Source: Pelargonium cotyledonis (lineage: Eukaryota; Streptophyta; Magnoliopsida; Geraniales; Geraniaceae). Taken from it: 22,865 nucleotides of DNA. Below the pieces are notes generated by a model that was not told where the DNA came from, ran no database searches, and saw only the letters and a program-made list of their open reading frames with translations. The stretch covers positions 1 through 22,865 of the forward strand of contig JAYMTA010000939.1 of assembly GCA_036897625.1 (NCBI GenBank), in the 5' to 3' direction. Every line of letters starts with the position of its first letter. The stretch's first letter is position 1. A program made the position numbers and the translations under genes. Of the stretch, positions 10,039 to 20,952 are shown piece after piece.

Positions 10039-12144
10039 TCACACAAAGCTACACACTTCTCCACCAAACCCTAACTTTGACTCCTTAGTATCATACACAA
10101 TCCTCTGGTTCTTCTGCTGAAAATTCCCAATAATCCCAATCTCATTCTCATTTGCAAGACTTGCCAAAGCAAGACACACTTGAGAACCATCACTCTCCAC
10201 AAAATAAAAGATCCCACCATCATCCACAGTCATATCAGCATTCCCATCAAAGTGAATCCTTATGATAGGAATGTTCACTTCTTGATATCCACTGAGGTTG
10301 AAGCAAGTGTCCAAGATCGAATAGCCCGGGGCAGATGGATACGAATCAAAGTACTTCAAAAACGCCTTCTTCGCGGCGCTATAGACTGAAGGAGGAAGCC
10401 TAGTAACCACTGTCCCAGAGTCTATGATCATAGAAAAACCCGTCGTTCGCAAAGAAACATTGCCAATAGTTATGCCAGTGAAGTTGATGAAGTAGAAGCT
10501 AGAGAGCTGTGGATGGGTGATGATTTTAGTATACAAAATTGGGGTAAAGTTCTTGTAAAGTGATGGATTCTCTCCCAAGACTAAAGAGCCTGAATTCGGA
10601 GGTTCCTTGGAAGGCAAGCAATAGGAGAAAACTCCACCAAACATTGCATAAGTTTGGGAGACCAATGAAACCCTACTCTTCCCCAAACCCAATAACCCTG
10701 AGGCTCCACCAAATAGGCCTCTATTGACTCTTCCACACCCGAAAACGAAGCTGTCCACAACTGTTGTGCCAAGGCTGAGCCTCTCAGAGCCAAGGTCTCC
10801 GCGGGTGTAAGACCCATCTCCATAGCTCACAGCATAGGTACAAGTACTATTTAGAGGATGATCATGAGTTGCACAAGATTGTGATCTTCCTGAGGCAAAG
10901 GATTGGCAAGCTGAGGAGTTGCATAGAAGGGGATGGTATGATGGGGACATGGTAGGGTTCAAGATTGGTTCTTTTTGGGTGTAGCATTGTTGACAAGGTT
11001 GGCATTGGACCCATGTAAGGTCACTGCCTGTGTCAGCAATGACTGTCATGTTTTGGGCTCCAAGGCCTATTTGGACAGTGTAGTCTAGAGTGTCAAGTTT
11101 GATACCAGAAGTTATGGGGATTTCAGAACCAGAAAGCTTAGTTTTGATCTGCAATTGCAGTGATTGGATGCGAAGATCATCGATGACTAAGCGTTTCTTG
11201 AGCTTCTTGTTGATGTTGTCACTTGTGATCTCTTCAGAGCAATAGTCTCTATGCTTCATTTCTAGTATGGTTGCTCCATTTTCATTCCCTGAGAAAACAA
11301 ACGAATGAGAACCCAATTTAAGTAACTTGACTTTATATTGTATATTTTAGATTGAAATGAGCACATAACAATACATGGATCAAAATTTGTGTTATAAAAT
11401 GAGAATATAAGATTTTCATTGCTCGTGTTTAGGTTATGATTGGTCATGAAATTGATTTTGAAATGAGAATCCAGTTCTTGAATTCTATTCTCATTCCACA
11501 ACAAAATAAAGGTCAAGGGCAAAGAATTAGATTGCTCGAGATTCGATAAATAATTTCAATTATATATACATATTCACACTTGAAACTTGTGCATTTCTTG
11601 TGCAACATAATTTTTACACACCCGTAATATAAGATGGAACAACTTAATCGTTTGTTTGATAAGTGAAGAAGTCAAATGTAGTTGTTTAATCACATCAAAT
11701 GAAAATCGTCAAAAGAATACACAAGAATTATTTGCAATAACGGGTTTAAATTGAAAAAAATCTAGAATATGCTATAAAACTATTAATTTACAAGTTAGAA
11801 GTATATCTAAAAGTGACGTCAGAACACTTATTGTGCAGATAATTTTCTTTCGATCAATTAAAAAGTCAACGCAAACCTTCGGATTTACTTGTAAAACACA
11901 CACAAAAAGAGGAGGAAAGAAACTTTGGTAACACATAATATGTTTCATCTTTCTCAAAATGAAAGCAAAACTCACTTGACTTGTGAAAATGACAACTTGG
12001 AATGACACCACCACTTTGCTTTTGCTTTTGGTTCCAACTCATCCAATAGTGTTTTTGGAGGCTAAGGACCTTCTTTTCTTCAAAACAATGTGACCCATTA
12101 CAGAGAAGGAGGAGAAGAAAGAGCCTAATAAGCACCAACACCAT
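10039..12144 (-). CDS. Secreted nepenthesin-like aspartic protease (family A1, 2 exons, ~460 aa)
   Basis: This is a plant atypical aspartic protease. Exon 1 runs 12144 to 12012 (or 12009; the donor is ambiguous by one Gly codon) and exon 2 runs 11288 to 10039, with an AG acceptor at 11290-11289 and a TGA stop. Exon 1 encodes a signal peptide (MVLVLIRLFLLLLLCNGSHC) and a short charged stretch. Exon 2 starts with the prosegment, including ILEMKHRD. The first catalytic site is DTGSDLTW, with Asp at 11034-11032. It is followed by the Cys-rich nepenthesin insert (CQPCQQC and further Cys), the flap YGDGSYTRGD, and the second catalytic site DSGTVVTRLP, with Asp at 10422-10420. The C-terminus has IIGNFQQ and a final Cys. 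Length and motifs are as in the family and no lesion is seen. Such enzymes act in the apoplast or endomembranes; some relatives function in defence or development. The substrate is unknown. Confidence 0.92.
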
Positions 12145-12500
12145 TGTTGTTGAAGAGAAAGATAAGAGAAGATGATAGAGAAGAGAGATACATAGAGATT
12201 GCTGAAACTTGAAATTGTGTTGGAGTTTGGCAAGAGAACAAAAGAGGAAATGGACCCACTGTTGCATGAGAAATTATTGAAGGATAGATTCACATGCATT
12301 TACTTGGAAAAAGAAAAGCAAAAGAACAAAACAAGAGAGTCAGTGAGTTCTGTCCGGTGTTTCTTGGTGATGCTGGTGGGAATTGGGATCAAGAACTTGT
12401 GATTTTTCTGGTTTTTCATCATGGATTGTATTGGCCATTGTTTTGCACTTAACTTTTCATTGAACAATACAAAATTATCTTGTAAGTTCTAGTTTTCCCT
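12145..12500. promoter_or_regulatory. 5' UTR and promoter region of the protease gene
   Basis: Read leftward, this holds the purine/pyrimidine-biased leader next to the ATG at 12144, with an A-rich start context (caacaacaATGG). I could not fix a TATA box or transcription start. No separate gene is evident. Confidence 0.4.
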
Positions 12501-12504
12501 AGTA

Positions 12505-12780
12505 GTGTACATCGGATCAAGCCCGGACCGAATCGAATTTTTAAAATTCGCAGGACCACAAAAAAGATAAAACATTTTCTACCGCACACAGACTGATCGT
12601 CATTTAGTGGGTACACGATCAGCGGAGATCAACACATTTAAATCATACCGCACACTGACTAATAGTCATTCGAACTAGACATGACCACAAAGGCCTTTCC
12701 AAGTTTTGACTCAAATCACACAATTGCATTCCCTGATAGTAGAACCTGAGACATCGGGTTAAACTGAAATAACCACTTAC
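12505..12780. repeat. Probable transposon remnant with an internal direct repeat
   Basis: The phrase beginning TAGTGTACATCGGATCAAGC at about 12511 resembles the ends of plant hAT-type miniature elements rich in CGGACCGA, but I see no matching right end. A near-repeat of about 24 bp lies at 12581-12604 and 12647-12671 (both start ACCGCACAC and end near GTCATT). There is also a 17-bp palindrome at 12534-12550. It lies between the protease promoter and the ClpD 3' end. Confidence 0.35.
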
Positions 12781-13112
12781 TGGTTGACTCACACGCTTAG
12801 TGATATACTTAACTCATTTTTAGTAGAACAAACAATACTAAAAAATTAAACTTAAATTATAGACAACAAAAAAAATGAGAGAAAGAGGTGAGATTTTCAT
12901 TTTAACTTGATGATTACAAGTACAACCTTTCTATGACACCTCAATATGAAACATAGTTTCATGAATAATTCAAGTTTTACTTGTACATACTTGAATTGAT
13001 CAATCACCTAAACAATAACAAACACAACTTCTATACTATATACAGCTACATGATTACATGAAATTCTATGGACAATAGATTATATCATATATGACAACCA
13101 TACTTTTGGGGG
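12781..13112. other. 3' flank of ClpD
   Basis: AT-rich DNA that should contain the 3' UTR of the minus-strand ClpD gene, whose stop codon is at 13113-13115. I see no exact AATAAA on the minus strand, and no other feature. Confidence 0.4.
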
Positions 13113-16100
13113 TTACAAAATAGACATCGTATCGGACAATAGCATACTCTGACCTGATCGATTTCTTACAACCGGGTTACCTGAATCATCCAAATCAATG
13201 ATGGCAGTGTCACCGAGCTTGAAACCTCCAGCAAGGAATGTTTCGCACAACGGATCTTCAACAATTTGCGTAACTGCCCTTCTGAGAGGCCGAGCGCCAT
13301 AGGCTTTGTCATAACCTAGCCGGCATATGAGGTCTTTGACTGATTCAGATACCTCTAAACCGACTCCCAAGGATATGAGCCTCCCCTTCACCTCTCGCAG
13401 CATGATATTTAGAATCTCGAGCATCTGAAATAAACGGATGATGTGAGTCTAGCACTTCAAAGTAGAATGAGGTTTCTGTGACCCTACATGACCTATTTGT
13501 CCATGTTTTTGAACTCTAAGTTCATAAACAGAACATGAAATGCTTAGAACTGTATGTGAAAATTGCTATGTGAGAACATAGTAGTTAGATCCTGAACCTA
13601 GATTTGTAGTACATTTATGTTTAAGCGGTAATAGCTATTGGGGTGGATATTTGTGTTCACGGGTTGTGTTAAAAGTTAGTACTCTGTTAAATGGGTATGA
13701 CCTGATTATTAAATGGGTTGAGTTGCACAACACGACCCATTTCTGAGCGGGTTGACAAAACGCTCAACACGTTTAACTAATTGAGTTCATAAATACATGA
13801 CACCACCTGGTATGTTTATATAAATGGGTCCATAACTCCATATTGACCCAACCCAACATATTTGACTCACTTATTAATTTGGAGACACAACAAGTATGAT
13901 TCTATCCTTAACTGAATATCTAAATGAGTTACATGACATGAACACAATCGATTAACCAAACGGGTTGGGTTAGTCAACACGAACACGATTAAGCTGAACT
14001 CAAACCCGCTTAAATTTATATAGTCTCGAATCAGGACCCATATTGTCAGCTCTAAATAGCAACTAGAGGTTGACAAACCTGGGGTTTCTCGAGGGCATGG
14101 AACATAACTACTTCATCTATTCTGTTGAGTAGCTCGGGACGAAAATATGCCTTGAGTTCTTGAATAACCATTGCTCTCATTCCAGCATATGAAGGTGACT
14201 CCTCATCATTGTCATCATCTAGCACGAAACCAAAGCGGCGACGTCTGCCTTTTGCGATGGCAGCAGAGCCGACATTGGAAGTCATCACCAACAATGCATT
14301 TTTAAACGACACTCTCCGTCCCTATTAATCCAAATCAATGATCACAGATGAAATTATCGAATAGTCATCATTTAATGAAAAAAATCCTACATTGGGCACA
14401 AACCTGAGAATCTGTAAGGTGACCATCTTCGAACACTTGAAGAAGGATGTTAAGTATGTATGGATGAGCTTTCTCGATTTCATCAAGCAATACGACTGTG
14501 AACGGTCGCCTTCTAATAGCTTCCGTAAGCATGCCTCCTTCTTCGTAGCCAACATAACCTGGGGGCGATCCTATTAGCTTGCTTACAGTGTGCCGCTCCA
14601 TATATTCACTCATGTCCAACCTAAGCATGGCTCCTTCCTGAATTGGTAAAGTCAAAAAGACAAGAAAAGATATCAGCATCTCAAAGGTTTAAAGGGATCG
14701 ACAAATTAGATTTATCTCGCATACACAGGTGTTCAAAATCTGGTCCGAACTTGATTTTGGACCCAACCGGACCGGACGAGACCAAATGGATTCATTTGGT
14801 CTGTTGTAATTATACTCGGTCCAGTCCGGTCAGCACTAAATATAATATTAAATTTAAAAAAATGCATCCTCTTATTTATTTTTTTTTCAATTGAATTCAT
14901 TCCAAAACGGCAAAACCAGACCGGTCTTCAGTCCTATCTTGGACATCCAGTCTGATCTTGGACCAATGAGAACCCTGTGCTCACAGACAATAGTGACATT
15001 GAAATCACCCACAATAGCTGATTTTTTTACCATCAAAGCACTGTCTTAAGTTTCTTCAACCCTAGAAGTCTCTTAAATCAAATTGCTCACTAAATAAGTA
15101 CAGAATTAATTAGGAAAGTCTTCCTGTATAGTTTCTGACAGCTGAAACTGATATAAATACAGATGATCTTACCGGTCCAAAATAGGATGCAGCCAAAGCT
15201 TTCGTTAATTCAGTTTTGCCAACCCCAGTTGGACCACAAAAGAGCATTGCTGCAATTGGTCTGTCTGGATCCTTAATGCCGACTCGTGATCTCTTAACAG
15301 CCCGAGCAATGGCGGTAACTGCTTCATCTTGACCAACAACTAGCTCTCTAAGCTGTTCTTCAAGATCCAGCAGAAGCTTTCTTTCATCAGCAGTGAGCTG
15401 CTTAACGGGGATCCCCGACCAAAGCGAAGCAACTGCTGCTACATCATCAGGTCCCACCACTAACAGACTGAAAGATTCACGGGAGGAAATTCATAAAACA
15501 GAGCCCTAAGAAAGCACTTACCATTTAGGGCTGTATAAAATCCAGTCCAGATCAATTTTTTAGACCCAACCGGACTAGACCAGACCGAATTCATTTTGTC
15601 CAGTCACTACTAAATTCAATTGGTCTACACCGAATAATTTTTTATATTATTTTTCTCTTAAACATGCATTTTTTTTATTACTTTTTGTACATTCCCTTTT
15701 ATCCGTTCCATGAATTTTCAGTCCGTGACTTGGACCAAAGCACACCCCTACCAACTTTTTATGATCCAAACATTATTTTGGGACAGAAAAACATACTCGT
15801 CATCTGATGAAGAAGGTGAAGGAGGCTCTGATATGAGTTCACCAGAATCATCACCCGTGCTAGAAGCACTCTCATCATATTCCAGCCGACTTGTGAGAGC
15901 CTGATTATATGAGAGACTATTAGCGGATAATGAAGCACACATAGTTAGGAATTAAAATACTATTTGTCCCAAAATTTATACAATATTTTTGTTGCAAAGT
16001 GACTGACGTTTTACATGAATGTATACATTTTCAATTTTTGTTGTTTAAAATTAAGTTCACACAAATAATGGCCCAACATGTACGATACAATGACCCTCCC

Positions 16101-19100
16101 ATGAATATTTGGCCCGGTCTATAAGACATATTGTAGACTTGGCGCATTGTGATTAGGCCAAGTCAATAAACTAATTAATAAGCCATATTCCATTAATTGA
16201 CAAATCATTTTTGTACAAATATTTTTGCACTATATTCGTGACATATAGCATTACTCATTCACGAATAAATAGGTGTAGCAATTACAAATTCTATTATTAC
16301 CTCTTCATGCATGGCCTGAACGGATCTTATTTCGTGCCAATAGTCGTCTGGTGATTTCGAAAGTATAAGAGTTTGCTGCTCCTTTTTCCTCCTATGGGCA
16401 TCAATACGAGCTCTACTTCCTGCCTCGTCAATGAGATCAATAGCCTTGTCCGGAAGATACCTATCAGCAATATATCTTGCTGACAGATGCACAGCAGCAT
16501 TTATGGCTTCTGGTGAGAATTTACAGCGGTGATGAGCCTCGTATTTCTCACGTAAACCCAATAGTATCTGAATCGCATCCTCCTAAATATTTTAACATAA
16601 TTCCCAAGCATAAGAAGTTTGTGACTAGTTCAAACATTATAAGATGAAAATATATATAGAAAACAACCTTGCTTGGCTCATTGATCAACACAGGTTGGAA
16701 CCTTCGTGTCAATGCTTTATCCTTTTCAAAATGTGATCTGTATTCATCTAATGTTGTTGACGCAATACACTGCAGTTAATGAGTTTTTAGATCACATATA
16801 CAATAAAAAAATGTTGGTAAGGAAGCAAATATGATGTGCTAAGAAATCCACATATTGCTCTAACGTGATGGATTAAAGAAAACAAAATAAGATCAGTCAT
16901 CAAGAAAGCAGCACAACAGAGTCACACTAGAACAATATATGTCTCTTATCTAGAGCTGGAAATTTGGGACATGACACTGATCCGACATGAACACGACCCG
17001 ATTTAAGTGTGTTTAGACCCAACACGATTAATAAATGTGTCGAATTTGTGTTTGACCCGTAAAACATGCACGACACGAGAACACGATTAATGTTAAAATA
17101 GTATGTCAACACCATTAAATCATAGCATTGGTTAATCACTTATTAATCTCTTCTCCACCCTCCTATCTAATTTGCTTTAATCTCGTCTCCCTTCCACACT
17201 CACAAGTCCAAAAAGAGAAAGGAAGCAGAGAATAAGAACAACATCAATTGCAACTCACCTCATCTTGCGTTTAGGTAAAGCCAACACGAACAATACGCGC
17301 CAACACGATTATTGTATTTGTCGTGTTAGTGTTTGATATTTAAACATGATTCGTCTTTGAATTGGCTCATACAACACATATTTGACCTCCAACACGACAC
17401 AAACATGTCGCATTAATACAAATTGTCAAATCTACTCTTATCTATCTTTCCAATTACAAGACTCAGACAATGGTGTCACTCCAGTAACCGAACGGTTCCA
17501 CTGATGGAAGAACTAACGCTACATTCTTCAATCACTGTCTATGACATAATAAGCTGTTACCCATGGTTTTACAAAGGTTAGATCATTGATAAAAATATTA
17601 GTTGTGGCTTCCAAATAAGTTCTAATTTTTCCTGCCACATCTAATTTCTTTATACGCATGCAGAAGTTTTTTACTACTTCTAATCTGAATAAGAGTCGTT
17701 TTATTAAAATAAAAGTTCCAAATAAATGTCATTTCAAAATTTCAATGTAAAAATTCAACTTACTTTCTAATTAATAATTACCCATTTATCATTCTCATGT
17801 GAATAAATGAATACTACTAATTTATTTTTCCAACAATTTAATTAGAGATAATTAGTAGTGAGAGAGTTATAATGACAACATCCAAATAAGTGAACAAGGT
17901 TAGTTGGGTCATTTCACACAACTCCTAATCTATGTGTATAACCTTATAACGACAGTTATTCATTAAATGAGGTAGTAATAATTTAACGAATAAAAATTTG
18001 TTCACTAATATCGTTTTGAAAGATTAAAGCATGCTTATGAGAAACAAGCACCTGTAGTTCACCTCTCCCAAGTGACGGCTTCAGTAGATTAGCAATGTCA
18101 AGCCCAGAACCCTTATTTCTTCGCCCAACTGTACCAGACCCAACAAGTGTATGTACTTCATCGATGAAAAGAATGACATTACCTGTAATGTGATCATTAT
18201 TGAAAATTAGAAATAATGAAATTGCTCAATTGCTTTTATTCTTAAATATAACAGCAAAAATCACCTGATTTTATTACTTCACTGATTAATGAAGTAACAC
18301 GTGCCTCCAATTCTCCCCTCTCCTTTGCTCCAGCCATTAATAGTCCTACATCCAAGGACATCACTCGCTTTTTCTGTAAGTGAAACAATGAGGCTAATCA
18401 AATTCATGGTTCGGATTACGCACAATAAAATGCATCTTTGAAGAGGGCCAACTCACTAAGAGATTAACTTGATAGAAAAAGGCTCAATATTAATTCTATA
18501 CTCTAATGATACATAGTAAAGATGAGTAGCAATAACACACCAAGAGAAAAACAGGGACTTCGGCTTGTGTGATACTAATCGCTAGTCCTTCAGCAATCGC
18601 TGTTTTCCCGACGCCAGCTTCACCAAGAAGAATGGGGTTATTTTTGGTTTTCCGACAAAGTATCTGGATTATTCTCTGGACTTCCGTTTCTCTGCCGATG
18701 ACAGGGTCAATGAGTCCTTCACTAGCTTGAGCAGTCAGATCCACACAGAATCGGTCCAAAGCCCTTTTCTCTGGCAATCAAAGTTAAATTATAAGAATTT
18801 ACTATTAACATTTCTGTAATCAAAGAACTGAAGAAAGAAACAAGAACCGGCTTAACCTCTAACCTCTTGACTTTCTAGAGGATCTCGTACGAGCAGCTTT
18901 CTCGGGAAGCTTTTTTTCAGGCGTAACTTTGGCTGCTACAGATGGTTCTCTACCATCTTTAGCAAGCTCCCCTTCAAGGCGTGACGCTGCCGCCACAGCC
19001 AAGTTATTTGCATTTATTCCTAACCTGAAATAATACTAAAATAGACCTATTTAACAGCAAATTCAGCATCTTGACTTTGTCAAACAGAAAAATTCCAACA

Positions 19101-20952
19101 AAAATGGAAACAAGTTGAGAGCTTGTTAAGTTATATTAAATAATGAAAAGAAAGAATGTCAGATACATTTCGAAAAAACTTGTCAGGTGGATCTTGAAAT
19201 GAAACATATCGCCTGAAATAAAGAAGGTAAAGAGCTAGTAGGTTGTGGCTGAAACACCTCGAATTGAAATAATAATAAAAACTCGAATCGACTCTAGCAA
19301 TGTGTCAGAAACCAAATGTGGACAACGCAGAAAAACACATGCTAATACCCGCACCTTCCATAAAACTAGTGGTACGCCTCACTGATTCTCAGATCAGTGT
19401 TCCATCAATCTAAGGAACTTTGGAGAAAAATGGAATGATACATTGAGGCATGAGGACTTTGAGAAACTACCTCCACATACACATTTACTAATTTACATTC
19501 GGTAGCACTTAAAGTAAGACATGGTACTGGTTGCCAGATCATATTGATATTATCAAAACTACAGCAACCAAACCATCTCACACGGATAACGATGGGGTCA
19601 ACTACGTGAATATTTTAGCAAAACTCTTTGTAATCTTCTGAGCTTATAGTCCTCATCTACTCAGTCTTATCTAATGTTGATGCATCCAAGCACAGGGATC
19701 TTGAGAAACTACCTCCATGGTCCATATACACATTTACAAGTTTACATCAACAAACAAACCATCTCCGAAACAATGTTAAGTCAACTATATAATTTTTTTT
19801 ATCAAAACTCCTTGATAACTTCTATGTCTATTCTCCTCATCCACTCAGCCCTATCTATTGCTATCTCTTTCATTACATGGTGTGCTATCAAGTCTTTTCT
19901 TCCTACTTCTTTCATGTCAATCATTAAAAAAGCAAATAACCTAATAGCTTAAACTCATAGTTGGAGGCCCCGTGTTACTCGGACTTGGTGACGTTTAGGT
20001 CAATCAGACTTCGATAACACATAGAGAACAAACTCAACTAATCGTTTAAGTTTATAGTTCGAGGCCTTTATCAATTTCATACTCTAACATCAACCTAGGC
20101 CTTACCCCTACCTTTATAAACCTCATTCTCTCAAATTTCGTTACACAGTCACTAACCTCTCTACACAGTGCATGTTTAAATAAAGCTAGGCGGTTTTTCT
20201 TGTCTTGTTCAACAATCATGACTGTAATACAAAAATGCAATACACAACACATCTTTCGAACACACAAGGAATTACTTTTAGCTCAACTCGAGATGATATC
20301 GGACTTGTCCGTACCTTTTGAGGACCCTATGAGCACTCCCATCATCGACTGTCAAAAGGCCAATGGATAAATGTTCAGGAGCAACAAACTTATACCCCAT
20401 AGTTCTTGAATACTCCATTGCAGCCTCAAAGACCCGTTTTGCACTGATCGAAAACGGCACATCAGTTGAGGAAGTCACTGACCCATCACCACCACCATCT
20501 TCAGCTTGCCAAATGCTGCGCACAGCTTCACGAGCCTCCACAATTGAGACCCCGGACCCAAGAAACCCTTTTGGGTCCTGATCCTCCGCGACCAATCCCA
20601 GCAATAAATGCTGGGTAAAAACCATGTCCCTCCCTAAGGCTCTAGCTTCCCTCTGCGAGAACATCACCACCTTGATAGCTCGCTCAGTGAACCGCTCAAA
20701 AATTGCCGAAACCTGAACAACCCGCCTCCTCCTGGAGCTTCGCGAAGACCCTTTTCGCAGCAGAGCCAGAGAATAGGAATTTACGAACGAACAGGAGCTG
20801 GTAGAAATTGGGTACAAGGAGACAACTTTCCGGCAGCCGTGGCAGGCCGAGGTTGGGAAGAATCTGGATTGAACCGCCGGTCGGATTGGCGGAGGAGAAG
20901 GAACCCACCTGGAGTGAATTGAGAGAGGTGATGAGGAAGATGAAACCTCCAT
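13113..20952 (-). CDS. CLPD: Chloroplast Hsp100 chaperone ClpD / ERD1 (12 exons, 946 aa)
   Basis: AAA+ unfoldase of the chloroplast stroma that can feed substrates to the Clp protease; the Arabidopsis gene is dehydration- and senescence-induced. Exons (5' to 3'): 20952-20315, 19024-18864, 18770-18541, 18373-18265, 18182-18052, 16769-16668, 16582-16301, 15900-15797, 15467-15173, 14637-14404, 14321-14079, 13424-13113. All junctions are GT-AG and phases agree. Residues 1 to about 80 are a Ser/Arg-rich transit peptide. Two Clp N-terminal repeats span about 84-212. A variable linker follows (214-266). AAA domain 1 has Walker A GEAGVGKT (316-323) and Walker B VILFIDE (382-388). An acidic Ser-rich segment (552-586) leads to AAA domain 2, with Walker A GPTGVGKT (664-671), pore loop GYVGY (711-715), Walker B VVLLDE (732-737), and [10 protein letters not shown] (823-832). 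From memory the Arabidopsis protein has 945 residues. Odd points: AHPY at 741-744 where AHPD is usual, and FGF (792-794) where IGF is usual. The start context (aatcATGG) is good. Confidence 0.97.
13638..14054. mobile_element. Nonautonomous hAT-like element in ClpD intron 11, 417 bp
   Basis: The left end reads TTGGGGTGGATATTTG; the right end read inward is TAGAGCTGACAATATG. Both fit the TAGGGGTGGCAAT-type ends of plant hAT miniature elements. The flanking 8-mers are aatagcta (13630-13637) and aatagcaa (14055-14062), a 7/8 match as expected for an aged hAT target duplication. The inside is rich in ACACGA and GGGTTG/CAACCC phrases and has no coding capacity. Confidence 0.75.
14726..14977. mobile_element. 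Nonautonomous hAT-like element in ClpD intron 9, about 252 bp
   Basis: The left end is CAGGTGTTCAAAATCTGGTC and the right end read inward is CAGGGTTCTCATTGGTCC, consistent with imperfect hAT terminal repeats of the CAGGG type. The flanking 8-mers cgcataca and tgctcaca match at 5 of 8 positions, so the duplication is uncertain. Internal phrases such as GACCCAACCGGAC and GGTCCAGTCCGG recur in the element in intron 8, suggesting one family. Confidence 0.6.
15526..15750. mobile_element. Nonautonomous hAT-like element in ClpD intron 8, about 225 bp
   Basis: The ends are TAGGGCTGTATAAAATCCAG and, read inward from the right, TAGGGGTGTGCTTTGGTCC. The body shares GACCCAACCGGAC with the element at 14726-14977. 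I do not find a clean 8-bp duplication. It fills about two thirds of this 329-bp intron and ends only 46 bp from the 3' end of exon 8. Confidence 0.65.
16951..17434. mobile_element. Nonautonomous hAT-like element in ClpD intron 5, 484 bp, perfect 8-bp TSD
   Basis: The element begins TAGAGCTGGAAATTTGG and its right end read inward is TAGATTTGACAATTTG. It is flanked on both sides by exact CTCTTATC (16943-16950 and 17435-17442), the 8-bp target duplication of hAT transposons. Sub-terminal regions carry repeated ACACGA/CGACAC phrases; the core at about 17120-17280 is different, non-repetitive sequence with no coding similarity. Confidence 0.88.
17443..18051. other. Rest of ClpD intron 5
   Basis: AT-rich intron text between the hAT-like element and exon 5. 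I see no exon, repeat or RNA gene in it. Confidence 0.5.
19459..19857. repeat. Diverged tandem duplication inside ClpD intron 1
   Basis: The unit at 19459-19673 is recognisable again at 19701-19857. Shared anchors in the same order are GAGAAACTACCTCCA, the phrase ACACATTTAC, AACCATCTC, a GTCAACTA block, ATCAAAACT/GCAAAACTC, and CCTCATC(T/C)ACTCAG. The second copy is about 60 bp shorter. It lies in the 1,290-bp first intron (20314-19025), which otherwise shows only AT-rich sequence and possible transposon text at 19950-20110. Confidence 0.65.

Noticed and set aside
10581-10823. Minus-strand frame inside the protease gene
   Set aside because: It is an alternate frame of exon 2, which carries the conserved protease motifs.
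11289-11316. Start of the protease at an ATG at 11316
   Set aside because: That ATG lies in the intron; an AG acceptor at 11290-11289 and an upstream signal-peptide exon at 12144 explain the N-terminus better.
12581-12671. CRISPR-like direct repeats
   Set aside because: Only two imperfect copies in plant nuclear DNA; no array.
15710-15904. Plus-strand frame of 64 codons
   Set aside because: It is antisense to ClpD exon 8 and part of the hAT-like element.
19674-19952. Plus-strand frame of 92 codons in ClpD intron 1
   Set aside because: It spans the second copy of the intron duplication and shows no domain; likely chance.
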